A DNA stretch of 64,000 nt from an uncultured Peptococcaceae bacterium. Lineage in GTDB: Bacteria > Bacillota > Peptococcia > Peptococcales > Peptococcaceae. The position numbers and the translations under genes are program-made. Shown here in pieces: positions 8,196 through 16,092 of this stretch (positions within the stretch are counted from its first letter, which is position 1; each line of letters begins with the position of its first letter). The notes beneath the pieces are model-generated. The model saw nothing but the letters and a program-made list of their open reading frames with translations. It did not search any database and had not been told where the DNA came from. The DNA is taken from assembly GCA_947254645.1 (NCBI GenBank), contig CAMYDW010000004.1, positions 1-64,000 of the forward strand, given 5' to 3'.

Positions 8196-8747
8196 TTACA
8201 TTGCACGAGCAAAATCTTCAAGGCGTTGTCCTTGCTGGTAACGCAACAGACACTCTTGACGACAGCGGTCGTAATCGGCAAAGCATTTCTTTGCTTGCTC
8301 CTCGTTGTCGTAGACGCACCAGTAGCCACGCATTTTGGAACAGGTTGAGCCAAATTGTACGAAGTTCTTTACATCAGAGAGGGGATAAGATAAGAACAGT
8401 CCTATCTCGTGAGGAAACTCTGTGTAATGGCGCAAACGCACAGAAAGCTGAGAGAGGGCAGATTTAGGGTCGAATTTTTCGTAGCCGTGTTGGCGTAAAA
8501 AATCCTGACAGTCTGGGTCTGCTAAATCTCTTTCAAGGGCTTTCACACGATACACATAGACCAGAGGCGGTTTGTCCTCCTTGAAAAACAGACGGATGTC
8601 GATGCCGAAGCGTGATAAGCTTTTGCGTGCTTCTACCACATCACGGCACAATGTTTTTGGGTCTTCATGACACGCATTAAATAAGCTGCCTGTTTTGTTG
8701 CCCATAATCGTTGGCGCACAAAAACGGACAATTCGTTCTTCTAGCAT
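8196..8747 (-). CDS. DUF3793 family protein
   Basis: A 183-aa protein of unknown function. The recognisable core is HEIGLFLSYPLSDVKNFVQ followed by the Cys-containing region GSTCSKMRGYWCVYDNEEQAKKCF and YDRCRQEC, which fits DUF3793. The family is found in anaerobes and often lies beside flavodoxin. The Cys-rich C-terminus may bind metal, but no known fold supports a reaction. Start ATG 8747 has AAGGAG 9 bp upstream. It is the first gene of the minus-strand pair, and its promoter and operator are described separately. Confidence 0.85.
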   Translation of the reverse strand: MLEERIVRFCAPTIMGNKTGSLFNACHEDPKTLCRDVVEARKSLSRFGIDIRLFFKEDKPPLVYVYRVKALERDLADPDCQDFLRQHGYEKFDPKSALSQLSVRLRHYTEFPHEIGLFLSYPLSDVKNFVQFGSTCSKMRGYWCVYDNEEQAKKCFADYDRCRQECLLRYQQGQRLEDFARAM

Positions 8748-8775
8748 GGCTATAGACTCCTTTTCGCTAAATGTT

Positions 8776-8833
8776 TGAGTTAGCTATTACTAACTCATGG
8801 CGTCATTATAGGGAAAAAAACTGGGAATGTCAA
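8776..8833 (-). promoter_or_regulatory. Promoter with DtxR-like operator for DUF3793-flavodoxin
   Basis: Minus strand TTGACA (8833-8828), 17-bp spacer, TATAAT (8810-8805). An inverted repeat TGAGTTAG-N6-CTAACTCA (8776-8797) overlaps the start point. Its core TTAG-N6-CTAA is that of DtxR/IdeR/SirR iron boxes. Iron control is inferred. Confidence 0.75.
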
Positions 8834-8851
8834 TTGATTTTAAGAAAAAAA

Positions 8852-8865
8852 TTAGCTTATGCTAA
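8852..8865. promoter_or_regulatory. Second TTAG-N6-CTAA site
   Basis: TTAGCTTATGCTAA has the same half-sites and spacing as the operator at 8776-8797. It lies upstream of that promoter's -35 and 46 bp before the tsaC -35. Confidence 0.5.
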
Positions 8866-8910
8866 CGAAAATTCCCTTGAGAAAAGCAGGACTCGACCCG
8901 TGGTCGTGCG

Positions 8911-8939
8911 TTGAAAGTCGATAGGAGAAAGCGTATAAT
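8911..8939 (+). promoter_or_regulatory. Promoter of tsaC-ywlE-rpiB
   Basis: TTGAAA (8911-8916), 17-bp spacer, TATAAT (8934-8939). Start of transcription is expected near 8946. Confidence 0.75.
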
Positions 8940-8972
8940 GAAGGGAAGACCAAAATGAAGAGGACGATTACC

Positions 8973-9998
8973 ATGCTACTAGACGTTCAACAAGAAAAAG
9001 ATTTTCGCTATGCCGTAGAGGCCCTGCAGCAAGGCAAGCTGATTGCCTTTCCCACGGAAACCGTCTATGGCTTAGGGGCAGACGGCTTCAATGAAGCGGC
9101 TTGTCGTGGCATCTATCGTGCCAAAGGGCGCCCTTCTGACAATCCCTTGATTTTGCACATCAGTGATGAAAGGGAGCTAGAGGGCATTGTGTCGTCTGTG
9201 CCAGAAAAGGCAAGACAATTGGCCAAAGCCTTTTGGCCAGGACCCTTAACCATGGTTTTTGAGCGTCAAGGCCATGTGCCAGATGTGGTCACTGGTGGAC
9301 TCTCTACTGTGGCAGTGCGATTGCCTGACAGCATCATTGCCCAAGGCTTGATTCGTGGGGTGGGACACCCCTTGGCAGCGCCAAGTGCCAATTTAAGCGG
9401 CAAGCCATCGCCAACCTTGGCACGTCATGTGGAAAAGGACTTTGGCGAAGCCATTGCTGGGGTGATTGATGGAGGGGCTTGTCGTGTGGGCGTGGAGTCA
9501 ACCATTGTCGATATGACTGTAGAGCCGCCAGTGATTTTGCGACCAGGTGGCATCACCAAAGAGGACATCGAGGCGTGTATTGGCCCTGTGGCCATGGCAA
9601 AGGGCATCAAGGACGACAGCGTGCCGAAAGCACCTGGGATGAAATATCGTCACTATGCCCCAGAAGCACCTGTGTACTTGGTGACAGGCACCAATCGAGG
9701 GGCCAGACTGCTACAGCAGCTCCAAACCCTTGGCGAAAGAGAAATTGGCCTGCTCCTTGCCGATGAAACCATTAACACCCTAGGTATTTTGCCAACCAAT
9801 GTACGCTGTTACAATCTAGGAAGCTTTAGTCGTCCTGCGGATGCTGCCCATCGCTTATTTGATGGTTTGCGACGCATGGATGCCTTTGGTGTAGAAGAAA
9901 TTTATATTGATGCATGGGAAAAAGTGGGCATCGGCGATGCCTTGATGAACCGCATCGAAAAGCTCAGCCAACCATGGCAAGAGGAGGATGACCGATGA
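8973..9998 (+). CDS. tsaC: L-threonylcarbamoyladenylate synthase (Sua5/TsaC, long form)
   Basis: A 341-aa enzyme that makes threonylcarbamoyl-AMP from Thr, bicarbonate and ATP for the t6A37 modification of ANN-decoding tRNAs. The YrdC domain fills residues 1-200: KLIAFPTETVYGLGADG, then RPSDNPLILHI, then HPLAAPSANLSGKPSPT, then VESTIVDM and ILRPGGI. A linker PGMKYRHYAPEAPV leads to the C-terminal Sua5 domain of the long form. ATG 8973 has GAGGA 8 bp before it. ATG 8955 is also in frame, but would lie only about 9 nt from the predicted transcript start. It overlaps the next gene by 4 bp. The order tsaC-ywlE-rpiB matches the Bacillus ywlC-ywlE-ywlF neighbourhood. Confidence 0.95.
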   Translation: MLLDVQQEKDFRYAVEALQQGKLIAFPTETVYGLGADGFNEAACRGIYRAKGRPSDNPLILHISDERELEGIVSSVPEKARQLAKAFWPGPLTMVFERQGHVPDVVTGGLSTVAVRLPDSIIAQGLIRGVGHPLAAPSANLSGKPSPTLARHVEKDFGEAIAGVIDGGACRVGVESTIVDMTVEPPVILRPGGITKEDIEACIGPVAMAKGIKDDSVPKAPGMKYRHYAPEAPVYLVTGTNRGARLLQQLQTLGEREIGLLLADETINTLGILPTNVRCYNLGSFSRPADAAHRLFDGLRRMDAFGVEEIYIDAWEKVGIGDALMNRIEKLSQPWQEEDDR

Positions 9999-10444
9999 AT
10001 ATTGTCTTTGTTTGTACAGGCAACACCTGTCGCAGCCCAATGGCAGAGGGCATCGCCAAGGACGCACTGGCAAAGCTGCCACAAGGGGAGAAGGTACATG
10101 TGACTTCTGCTGGCTTAGCCGCCAATGAAGGCGATGCAGCCACCCCTCATAGCGTCAAGGTGTGTGCCGACCATGGGATTGATATCAGCCAGCATCAATC
10201 AAAGCCCTTGACCATGACCCTTTTGGCAGCGGCAGATAAAATCATCACCATGACCCATGGCCAAGCCATGGCCTTGCACCGTTTTATGCCAGAGCGTGCA
10301 GAGGATGTGATTCCTCTCCATGCGGATTTTGATGTGTCAGATCCCTTTGGCGGCACCGAAGGATTATATGAAAGCTGTTTTATACAAATTCAAGAAGGTA
10401 TTTTAAATCATTTAACAGAATGGATAGAGGAGGACAATCAATAA
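9995..10444 (+). CDS. ywlE: Low-molecular-weight phosphatase, likely protein arginine phosphatase YwlE
   Basis: A 149-aa phosphatase with the P-loop VCTGNTCRSPMAEG (nucleophile C7, R13) and the acid loop with a DP pair (VSDPFGG). The P-loop residue after Asn is Thr. In Bacillus YwlE this Thr gives specificity for phospho-arginine, while tyrosine phosphatases carry Ile or Leu there. It would reverse McsB-type arginine phosphorylation in the cytoplasm. It overlaps tsaC by 4 bp and rpiB by 1 bp, so it is tightly coupled. A general tyrosine phosphatase remains possible. Confidence 0.88.
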   Translation: MNIVFVCTGNTCRSPMAEGIAKDALAKLPQGEKVHVTSAGLAANEGDAATPHSVKVCADHGIDISQHQSKPLTMTLLAAADKIITMTHGQAMALHRFMPERAEDVIPLHADFDVSDPFGGTEGLYESCFIQIQEGILNHLTEWIEEDNQ

Positions 10445-10884
10445 TGAAGATTGCATTAGGCAGTGACCACGGTGGCTACGATTTGAAATGTGCCATTGAA
10501 AAGTTTTTAGTAGAAAAGGGCCATGAGGTGGTCGATTTTGGTACCGATAGCTACGATTCCTGTGATTATCCACAAATCGCCGAACCAGCAGCACGTGCAG
10601 TGGTTGCTGGAGAATGCGACAGAGGCATTCTCATCTGTGGAACAGGCATTGGCATCGGCATTGCCGCCAACAAAATTGATGGCGTGCGTGCAGCCCTTTG
10701 CCACGACACCTTTTCTGCACGTGCAAGTCGCAACCACAACAATGCCAATATATTGACCATGGGACAACGTGTCATTGGCACTGGCTTGGCCCTCGATATT
10801 GTCGATGTATGGCTTGAAAGCGAATTTGAAGGTGGCCGTCATGAACGCCGCATTGCACAAATTGCAGATTTAGAAACAAAATAG
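10444..10884 (+). CDS. rpiB: Ribose-5-phosphate isomerase B
   Basis: A 146-aa enzyme interconverting ribose-5-phosphate and ribulose-5-phosphate in the pentose phosphate pathway. The N-terminus MKIALGSDHGGYDLK binds phosphate. The active-site Cys sits in LICGTGIGIGIAANKIDGVRAALC, and the H/R-rich segment SARASRNHNNANILTMGQRVIG completes the family pattern. The start ATG overlaps the ywlE stop in TAATG. An upstream in-frame extension from 10420 is unlikely because it reads through the ywlE end. Confidence 0.96.
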   Translation: MKIALGSDHGGYDLKCAIEKFLVEKGHEVVDFGTDSYDSCDYPQIAEPAARAVVAGECDRGILICGTGIGIGIAANKIDGVRAALCHDTFSARASRNHNNANILTMGQRVIGTGLALDIVDVWLESEFEGGRHERRIAQIADLETK

Positions 10885-10988
10885 AATAGAAAAATAGGGA
10901 TTTGTTATTTTTTTGTTTACTTGTCGCGCACTGGTAGCAACAGAGCAATGACAATCCCCATTTGCCTTTTATCTTTCAGAGGGACTTA

Positions 10989-10997
10989 TGCTATAAT
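10989..10997 (+). promoter_or_regulatory. Extended -10 of the first stalk-domain gene
   Basis: TGCTATAAT, 35 bp before the start codon at 11032; the -35 is weak. Confidence 0.5.
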
Positions 10998-11031
10998 AAT
11001 CCAAGGTAAACAAAAAGGAGGTTTTTTCAGA

Positions 11032-12756
11032 ATGAAGAAAAAAATGACAGCACTCTTCATACTTTTGGCAATGCTCATCACCCTATTGCCAACTGCTGCC
11101 TTTGCTGCAACGATGTCTGGCAGTGCTAAAATTGACATCACTGTGGCAAGCTTTGACAACAAAATGGCTGAACAAAACAACTACGTGTTGGTTATTATTG
11201 ATGGCGACGACGTTGCCAGTGGACAACGTGTGGCTTGCTATTTAGATGGGGTGGATTCTCCATTATATAGTGGCGTCTTGACTGCAGGTCAAAACATCCT
11301 CTATTTGGACAAGAAAAACATTCCAGGGATTGAAAGCACCTATGAAAATCGTCACCTCACCGTGACCATCACCAATGCCAGTGGCAATACCATCTTGCGC
11401 AGTGGCATATTCACCAAACAGATCAGTGCCACTGATGCAAAGAAAATGGTGGTCACCATTGACAATGGCATCACCAATACCAGCCGTATGGTGAATGTGA
11501 AATTTGATGCAGAATTTTCTCCAAGCATCACTGACCGTGTGCGCCTCACTGGCCTCAATGCACAAGGGGTAGAAGTTGGCACCCCAAGTTATATCAATGT
11601 GGCGTCTGGCTACTTAAATGACAAGGCCGATGAAGATGGTATGCGTGCCATTACCAAAAAGCAAAAGCTCAGCTTTTCAAGCGATGCCAAAAAGGTGCGT
11701 GCAGAATTCTTGCGTGATGGCAAGGTAGTATCTGCATTGACCCAAGAAATTAGCCTTGTTTCCAAATATGGCGAATTTAAAGACCTTGAATTGACATTCC
11801 CAAGCGATGTCGTGGCACCAGGGGAAACCGTGAAGGGCACCCTTTATTATGTCAACACCGACAACAAACGCTTTGACATCTCAAAAGAGGCTCTTTATGT
11901 ATACAGCGCTTCTGATGCCATCGCTCAAAAAGATAGCAAGAGCCCAAGCCTCGTGATTGCCAACAATGCTAAAGTGGGCAGTAGCATCAAAATTTCTGCG
12001 TACTATGGCAGTCAATTGGTACAAAAAACCTTGACTGTTGGCACCATCAACAGAGTGTCCATGGACAAGGACAGTGCCTATGTCAACCGTGATACCGACA
12101 TCAAGGTCAGCACTGGAAAAGCCTTGAACTTCACCCCAAGCAAGGTGGCAGTACGCCTTATCAACGGCACCGACCCAGCTGCCAACATCAGCCTGAAAGC
12201 AGGAAACTTGGCAACCCTTGCAAAGGATGGCATCTTCAGTGCAATCGTGAAGAGCGATCGCCCAACCACAGGGACTTTTGAATTTACCTTTACCGATGCA
12301 AAGGGCAACAGCTATAAGGCGATTAGTAGCACCTTCACCTTTAAAGCCAAAACCACCAAGATTGAAAAACGCAGCGTGCTCATGGGCATCAATTCCAAAG
12401 ACCTGCTCATCAACGGCAGCAAAACCACCATGGACACTGCGCCAATGATTCAAAACAATCGTACTTATGTACCAATTCGTGCCCTCGTGGAGGCTTTTGG
12501 TGCAGACGTGGATTGGGACCCTAAGACCGAAAAAATCACCATCAACTATGGCACCCAAGAAATTGTCATGAAGGTTGGCAAAACCGCCTACACCGTTGAT
12601 GGCAAAGCAAAAACCATGGACGTGGCACCATTCATCAATGCCAGCACCAGCCGTACCCTCGTGCCAGTGCGCTTTGTGGCAGAAGCCCTCGGCTTCACCG
12701 TCACCCCATCCTATTATTCTGATGGCACCACCTCCAACGTTTTATTCGTCAACTAA
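11032..12756 (+). CDS. Secreted stalk-domain (copper amine oxidase N-terminal-like) protein
   Basis: A 574-aa exported protein. It has an N-terminal signal peptide (MKKKMTALFILLAMLITLLPTA, cut near AFA-ATM). A long beta-rich middle without a recognised fold (about 25-450) follows. The C-terminus carries a two-unit stalk domain: INGSKTTMDTAPMIQNNRTY-VPIRALVEAFGADVDWD and VDGKAKTMDVAPFI...TLVPVRFVAEALGF. These units are known as Cu_amine_oxidN1/stalk domains and form surface stalks in Clostridia, with no oxidase activity implied. AAGGAGG lies 9 bp before ATG 11032. It is followed by its own terminator and by a second stalk protein. Function of the N-terminal part is unknown. Confidence 0.88.
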   Translation: MKKKMTALFILLAMLITLLPTAAFAATMSGSAKIDITVASFDNKMAEQNNYVLVIIDGDDVASGQRVACYLDGVDSPLYSGVLTAGQNILYLDKKNIPGIESTYENRHLTVTITNASGNTILRSGIFTKQISATDAKKMVVTIDNGITNTSRMVNVKFDAEFSPSITDRVRLTGLNAQGVEVGTPSYINVASGYLNDKADEDGMRAITKKQKLSFSSDAKKVRAEFLRDGKVVSALTQEISLVSKYGEFKDLELTFPSDVVAPGETVKGTLYYVNTDNKRFDISKEALYVYSASDAIAQKDSKSPSLVIANNAKVGSSIKISAYYGSQLVQKTLTVGTINRVSMDKDSAYVNRDTDIKVSTGKALNFTPSKVAVRLINGTDPAANISLKAGNLATLAKDGIFSAIVKSDRPTTGTFEFTFTDAKGNSYKAISSTFTFKAKTTKIEKRSVLMGINSKDLLINGSKTTMDTAPMIQNNRTYVPIRALVEAFGADVDWDPKTEKITINYGTQEIVMKVGKTAYTVDGKAKTMDVAPFINASTSRTLVPVRFVAEALGFTVTPSYYSDGTTSNVLFVN

Positions 12757-12768
12757 AGAAGCAACCCA

Positions 12769-12800
12769 AAGCCCTCACCAGTTGGTGAGGGCTTTTTTTT
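12769..12800 (+). terminator. Terminator of the first stalk-domain gene
   Basis: Stem AGCCCTCACC / GGTGAGGGCT with loop AGTT and eight T. Confidence 0.9.
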
Positions 12801-12819
12801 GTTGGTCCTTATTCAGTGA

Positions 12820-12848
12820 TTGAAAATAACTAAAAAATATTTTATTAT
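12820..12848 (+). promoter_or_regulatory. Promoter of the second stalk-domain gene
   Basis: TTGAAA (12820-12825), 17-bp spacer, TATTAT (12843-12848). Confidence 0.6.
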
Positions 12849-12905
12849 GATATTAAAGATGTTATTTTGTTAAAATTTATATCAACTAAGAAAGAAGGGA
12901 TTTAC

Positions 12906-13904
12906 ATGAAACAGAAGCTGCTTGTCATACTTTTGGTCGGTGGGTTGCTCTTTTCTGCCACACCTGTCTTTGCGATTGATGTGGTGGTTCACGATAGGGC
13001 ACTTGACTATTCCTCAGACCAGCCTCCTGTGATTCAAAATGGACGTACCCTTGTACCAGTGCGTTCCATCCTAGAAGCCTTTGGGATGACAGTGGCGTGG
13101 GCCCCTGATACAAGAACAGTGACTTGTCAAAAAGACAATCAGACCATTCAGCTACAAATAGATCGCCCTATTGCCACAGTGAATGAGAGACAAATCTCTC
13201 TTGATGTGCCGCCAACCATTCTCAATGGGCGCACCATGGTGCCTCTACGTTTTATTGCTGAATCCTTAGGGGCTCGTGTAGAGTGGCTACAGGCAAATCA
13301 GACTGTCTATGTAGATAGCAAGGTGCCAGAGATTAAGGTGCCAATGATAAATCCAGACATTGACTTTATTCTGACCCATTCCTACGGTGATATTGCACAA
13401 AAATACCCCTTGGAAGAGGTGTCTATTAAGACCTTTATGGCATTGGCACCTGTACCAAGTGGTTTGGGAGATTCCTTTCCTTATCCAGGCTTTGTGAAGA
13501 GGATTCAAGGCACAGACATTGTTTTAGGGTTTGTCGATAGTGTGTGGGCAAGGGAGAGAGGGATTGACCAGCTTGCGAGAGAGAATAAGGCAAGAGAGAT
13601 TAGTGCCATCATCCAACAGTATCGTCCAAGTCCAACGGCCACTGTTCGCACCGTATCAGGCAATGCCAGTGACTTTATCATCCAGATGCCTGACAATTTT
13701 TCCGTGACCTTTGAATCCTTCGCGCATAGTATTGGCTATTTTTATGGCGCAGACCAAAGCGGAAGCTATTATGATAGCCAATACCATCCGTATGGCGGGT
13801 ACAATTATTGCTTACAATCAGAAAAAGCCAACCATTCAAGCAACCCAGCCATGAGTTTGGTCACCCCTGATACCAAGGTTGGTATTTATAGTCGCTATCA
13901 CTAA
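12906..13904 (+). CDS. Secreted stalk-domain protein with unrecognised C-terminal domain
   Basis: A 332-aa exported protein. The signal peptide MKQKLLVILLVGGLLFSATPVFA is followed at once by a two-unit stalk domain (about residues 28-140: VIQNGRTLVPVRSILEAFGMTVAW and ILNGRTMVPLRFIAESLGARVEW). A C-terminal half of about 190 residues has no family I recognise. It is rich in aromatic residues near the end (YFYGADQSGSYYDSQYHPYG). ATG 12906 is chosen for its AAGGG ribosome site and signal peptide; the longer frame from 12867 lacks both. The domain order is reversed relative to the neighbour at 11032. Confidence 0.85.
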   Translation: MKQKLLVILLVGGLLFSATPVFAIDVVVHDRALDYSSDQPPVIQNGRTLVPVRSILEAFGMTVAWAPDTRTVTCQKDNQTIQLQIDRPIATVNERQISLDVPPTILNGRTMVPLRFIAESLGARVEWLQANQTVYVDSKVPEIKVPMINPDIDFILTHSYGDIAQKYPLEEVSIKTFMALAPVPSGLGDSFPYPGFVKRIQGTDIVLGFVDSVWARERGIDQLARENKAREISAIIQQYRPSPTATVRTVSGNASDFIIQMPDNFSVTFESFAHSIGYFYGADQSGSYYDSQYHPYGGYNYCLQSEKANHSSNPAMSLVTPDTKVGIYSRYH

Positions 13905-14055
13905 TAGGCAGTTTTTATAGGAAGCATACAAGATGAAACCACTCATACGTGCACGCATCATTTCTGTGGCGTTATAGGGTGTGGCGGTGCTGTGTCACCA
14001 CCATTCTTTATTATCAACATCGAAAACAATCAAAATAGAACCGCCTCATACCAAA
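13905..14055 (+). other. Non-coding stretch after the second stalk-domain gene
   Basis: About 150 bp without a supported gene; short frames here lack ribosome sites. With the terminator and promoter described next it makes up the 309-bp gap before the GntR gene. Confidence 0.4.
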
Positions 14056-14086
14056 AGCCCCCTCACCTAATCGTGAGGGGGCTTTG
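14053..14086 (+). terminator. Intrinsic terminator upstream of the GntR cassette
   Basis: Stem AGCCCCCTCAC / GTGAGGGGGCT. The T tract is short, and the shape also works on the minus strand (AAAA side). Confidence 0.75.
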
Positions 14087-14144
14087 TTTAGCTGCCGATG
14101 GGTTCGCCGATGGGGAGCTGGCGGTTGACTTTGAGCTGAAGGGG

Positions 14145-14185
14145 TTGACAATGCTAAAGCATTAGTGTACTATCTAACTAGTACA
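14145..14185 (+). promoter_or_regulatory. Promoter and operator of the GntR-ABC operon
   Basis: TTGACA (14145-14150), 17-bp spacer, TACTAT (14168-14173). The inverted repeat TGTACTA-N6-TAGTACA (14166-14185) overlaps the -10 and start point, as expected for autorepression by the YtrA-type GntR protein encoded next. Confidence 0.75.
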
Positions 14186-14213
14186 GCAGAACAGAACGAA
14201 AGGACGTGGGTCT

Positions 14214-14600
14214 GTGAAGTTTCAATCCAATACGCCAATTTATTTGCAGGTGGTAGAGGACATTCGTCACAAAATCATCCGTGGCGAACTGTCGAGTGGC
14301 GACAAGCTGCCCTCTTCAAGAGAATTGGCACTACAATATGAAATCAACCCCAATACGGCCGCAAGGGTGTATGGCGAGCTGGAGCGATTGGGCATCAGCT
14401 ACACCAAGCGTGGCATTGGCACCTTTATTACAGACGATGTAGAGGCCATCGAGAAGGGAAAAGAAATGGCACTGGAAAAATTGATTACACAATTCATCCT
14501 AGAAATAGAAAAGTTTGGTTATACAGTGGCAGATATTCCTGCCTTATTACATAAAATAGCAGACAAAGAGGAGGACACACACCATGAAGCTGGCATGTAA
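14214..14600 (+). CDS. GntR family transcriptional regulator, YtrA type
   Basis: A 128-aa regulator. The N-terminal winged helix begins FQSNTPIYLQVVEDIRHKIIRGEL and continues GDKLPSSRELALQYEINPNTAARVYGELERLGISYTKRGIGTFI, a textbook GntR DNA-binding domain. Only a short C-terminal helix (about 45 residues) follows, which defines the YtrA subfamily, usually linked to ABC genes. The start is GTG at 14214. The gene overlaps the downstream ATPase by 17 bp. It probably represses its own operon from the repeat at 14166-14185. Some YtrA-type regulators respond to cell-envelope antibiotics; the signal here is unknown. Confidence 0.93.
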   Translation: MKFQSNTPIYLQVVEDIRHKIIRGELSSGDKLPSSRELALQYEINPNTAARVYGELERLGISYTKRGIGTFITDDVEAIEKGKEMALEKLITQFILEIEKFGYTVADIPALLHKIADKEEDTHHEAGM

Positions 14601-15273
14601 ACAGGTTGTTAAAAAATATTACAAAAAGGTGGCCCTTGACGGTGTGAATTTCACCTTAGAGCAAGGCAAGATTTATGCCCTCCTTGGCCCCAATGGCAGT
14701 GGGAAGTCAACGATTATGAAAATCATTGCAGGCCTTTCCAAGCAAAGCAGTGGCGAGGTGCTTTACAACGATGTCCCAATCAGCTGGCGCACCAAGGCAG
14801 AGATTGCCTATATGCCAACGGAGGATTATTTTTACACCTTTATGAAGGTCAAGGACGCTGGCAAATACTACGATGAGGTCTATGAGGACTTTGATTTGGC
14901 ACGTTTCAGTCATTTATTGGATGAGTTCGATTTACCAAAGGACCGCAAAATAAAGGTCCTTTCCTCTGGGATGAAGGCCAAGCTTAAAATTGCCCTTGCC
15001 CTCTCTCGCACCTGTCCAGTGGCTTTGCTGGATGAGCCGATGAATGGGATTGACCTTGTGGCACGAGACCATATGATGCAGGCCCTTATTCAAGGCTTTG
15101 ACGAAACAAATACCGTGGTCATTTCTAGCCACATGGTGGATGAGCTGGAGAAGCTTGTTGACCAAGCCATTTTTATGAAGGATGGCAAGGTGATTTTAGA
15201 GGGCAATGTGGAAGATATTCGCAGTCAATACGGCAAATCTCTCACCGATTTGTACCGTGAGCTTTACGCATAA
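14584..15273 (+). CDS. ABC transporter ATP-binding protein (YtrB-like)
   Basis: A 229-aa ATPase with Walker A LGPNGSGKSTIM, Q-loop region near AYMPTEDYF (Gln not obvious there), signature-like LSSGMKAKLKIALALSR, Walker B VALLDEPMNGID and H-loop VISSHMVDELE. The SSGMK signature is the form seen in exporter ATPases paired with GntR regulators. It works with the permease 11 bp downstream, most likely in export or in removal of membrane-active compounds. Its start lies inside the end of the GntR gene, preceded by GAGGA. Confidence 0.92.
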   Translation: MKLACKQVVKKYYKKVALDGVNFTLEQGKIYALLGPNGSGKSTIMKIIAGLSKQSSGEVLYNDVPISWRTKAEIAYMPTEDYFYTFMKVKDAGKYYDEVYEDFDLARFSHLLDEFDLPKDRKIKVLSSGMKAKLKIALALSRTCPVALLDEPMNGIDLVARDHMMQALIQGFDETNTVVISSHMVDELEKLVDQAIFMKDGKVILEGNVEDIRSQYGKSLTDLYRELYA

Positions 15274-15284
15274 GGAGGCATTCC

Positions 15285-16052
15285 ATGGGAACATTGATGA
15301 AATATGAATTTATTCGTAGTTGGTCTAATATTTTTTGGATTCTAGTCACAGCCATTGGGTTAGAAATTGGCTTTTTGGTGACATGGTGGATGAAAAGCGA
15401 TTATATTGGACTTTTTTTTGTTGGATTGACATTTTTAATGGCATTTACCGTCTTTTTTATCTACCTCAATGGGATTAAGATGTTTTCAGATGATTTGAAT
15501 AAAAAAGAAGGCTACATGATTTTTATGACACCAAACTCTGCCTATAAAATCATGGGCGCCAAGCTGCTCTCTGTGATTTGTATTGCCACTGGATTGAGCT
15601 TGTTTATGGCACTGCTTTTTGTGATTGACGGCCTAATTCTAGGAGATGCCAATACATGGAGCAATATGCAGCTCTTTTTCCAAGAAATGAATGTGGATTA
15701 TGGCATAGATGTCAAAACCATGCTAGGGATGGGGGCCATCACCATCTTATATGCGTACCTAAGTCTTGTGGTGCTTGTGATTTTTGGTTACTTTGCGATT
15801 TCCTTGAGTGCCACTCTTTTTCAAAATATTAAAAGAAGAGGGGTCATCACCTTCTTCATTATTGTTGGCTTGCTGGCCCTGATTTCTTGGCTGGAAATGC
15901 AATTAGGTTGGGGAAATATCAGCATGGAAAATGTCACAACGGTGCAGGAGTTTATGATTCATCAAATTCCTTCCACTATTCTTGAGGTGGTGTGTGCCTT
16001 TTTTGCCTTTCTGGGCAGTGGCTATTTGCTTGACCACAAAATCAGCTTGTAA
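15285..16052 (+). CDS. ABC transporter permease of the GntR cassette
   Basis: A 255-aa membrane protein with about six hydrophobic segments (near residues 15-35, 40-62, 100-122, 145-170, 185-203 and 225-250). The segment KKEGYMIFMTPNSAYKIMGAKLL, between TM2 and TM3, is typical of bacterial ABC-2-type permeases such as those of the YtrC/BcrB group. AAGGAGG lies 7 bp upstream of the ATG. It forms a two-gene transporter with the preceding ATPase. The substrate is unknown. Confidence 0.85.
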   Translation: MGTLMKYEFIRSWSNIFWILVTAIGLEIGFLVTWWMKSDYIGLFFVGLTFLMAFTVFFIYLNGIKMFSDDLNKKEGYMIFMTPNSAYKIMGAKLLSVICIATGLSLFMALLFVIDGLILGDANTWSNMQLFFQEMNVDYGIDVKTMLGMGAITILYAYLSLVVLVIFGYFAISLSATLFQNIKRRGVITFFIIVGLLALISWLEMQLGWGNISMENVTTVQEFMIHQIPSTILEVVCAFFAFLGSGYLLDHKISL

Positions 16053-16060
16053 ATCACAAA

Positions 16061-16090
16061 AAAAACCACGTTCTCCGAACGTGGTTTTTG
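16061..16090. terminator. Bidirectional terminator between the ABC operon and the phosphodiesterase
   Basis: Stem AAAAACCACGTTC / GAACGTGGTTTTT with loop TCC. The same stem is used again at 17147-17179. Confidence 0.9.
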
Positions 16091-16092
16091 TT

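Noticed and set aside
11032..12756. Amine oxidase activity for the stalk-domain proteins
   Set aside because: The domain name derives from the N-terminal part of an amine oxidase; the catalytic copper domain and the topaquinone site are absent.
13920..14040. Short frames between the second stalk gene and the GntR operon
   Set aside because: They lack ribosome sites, are interrupted by stops, and resemble no family.
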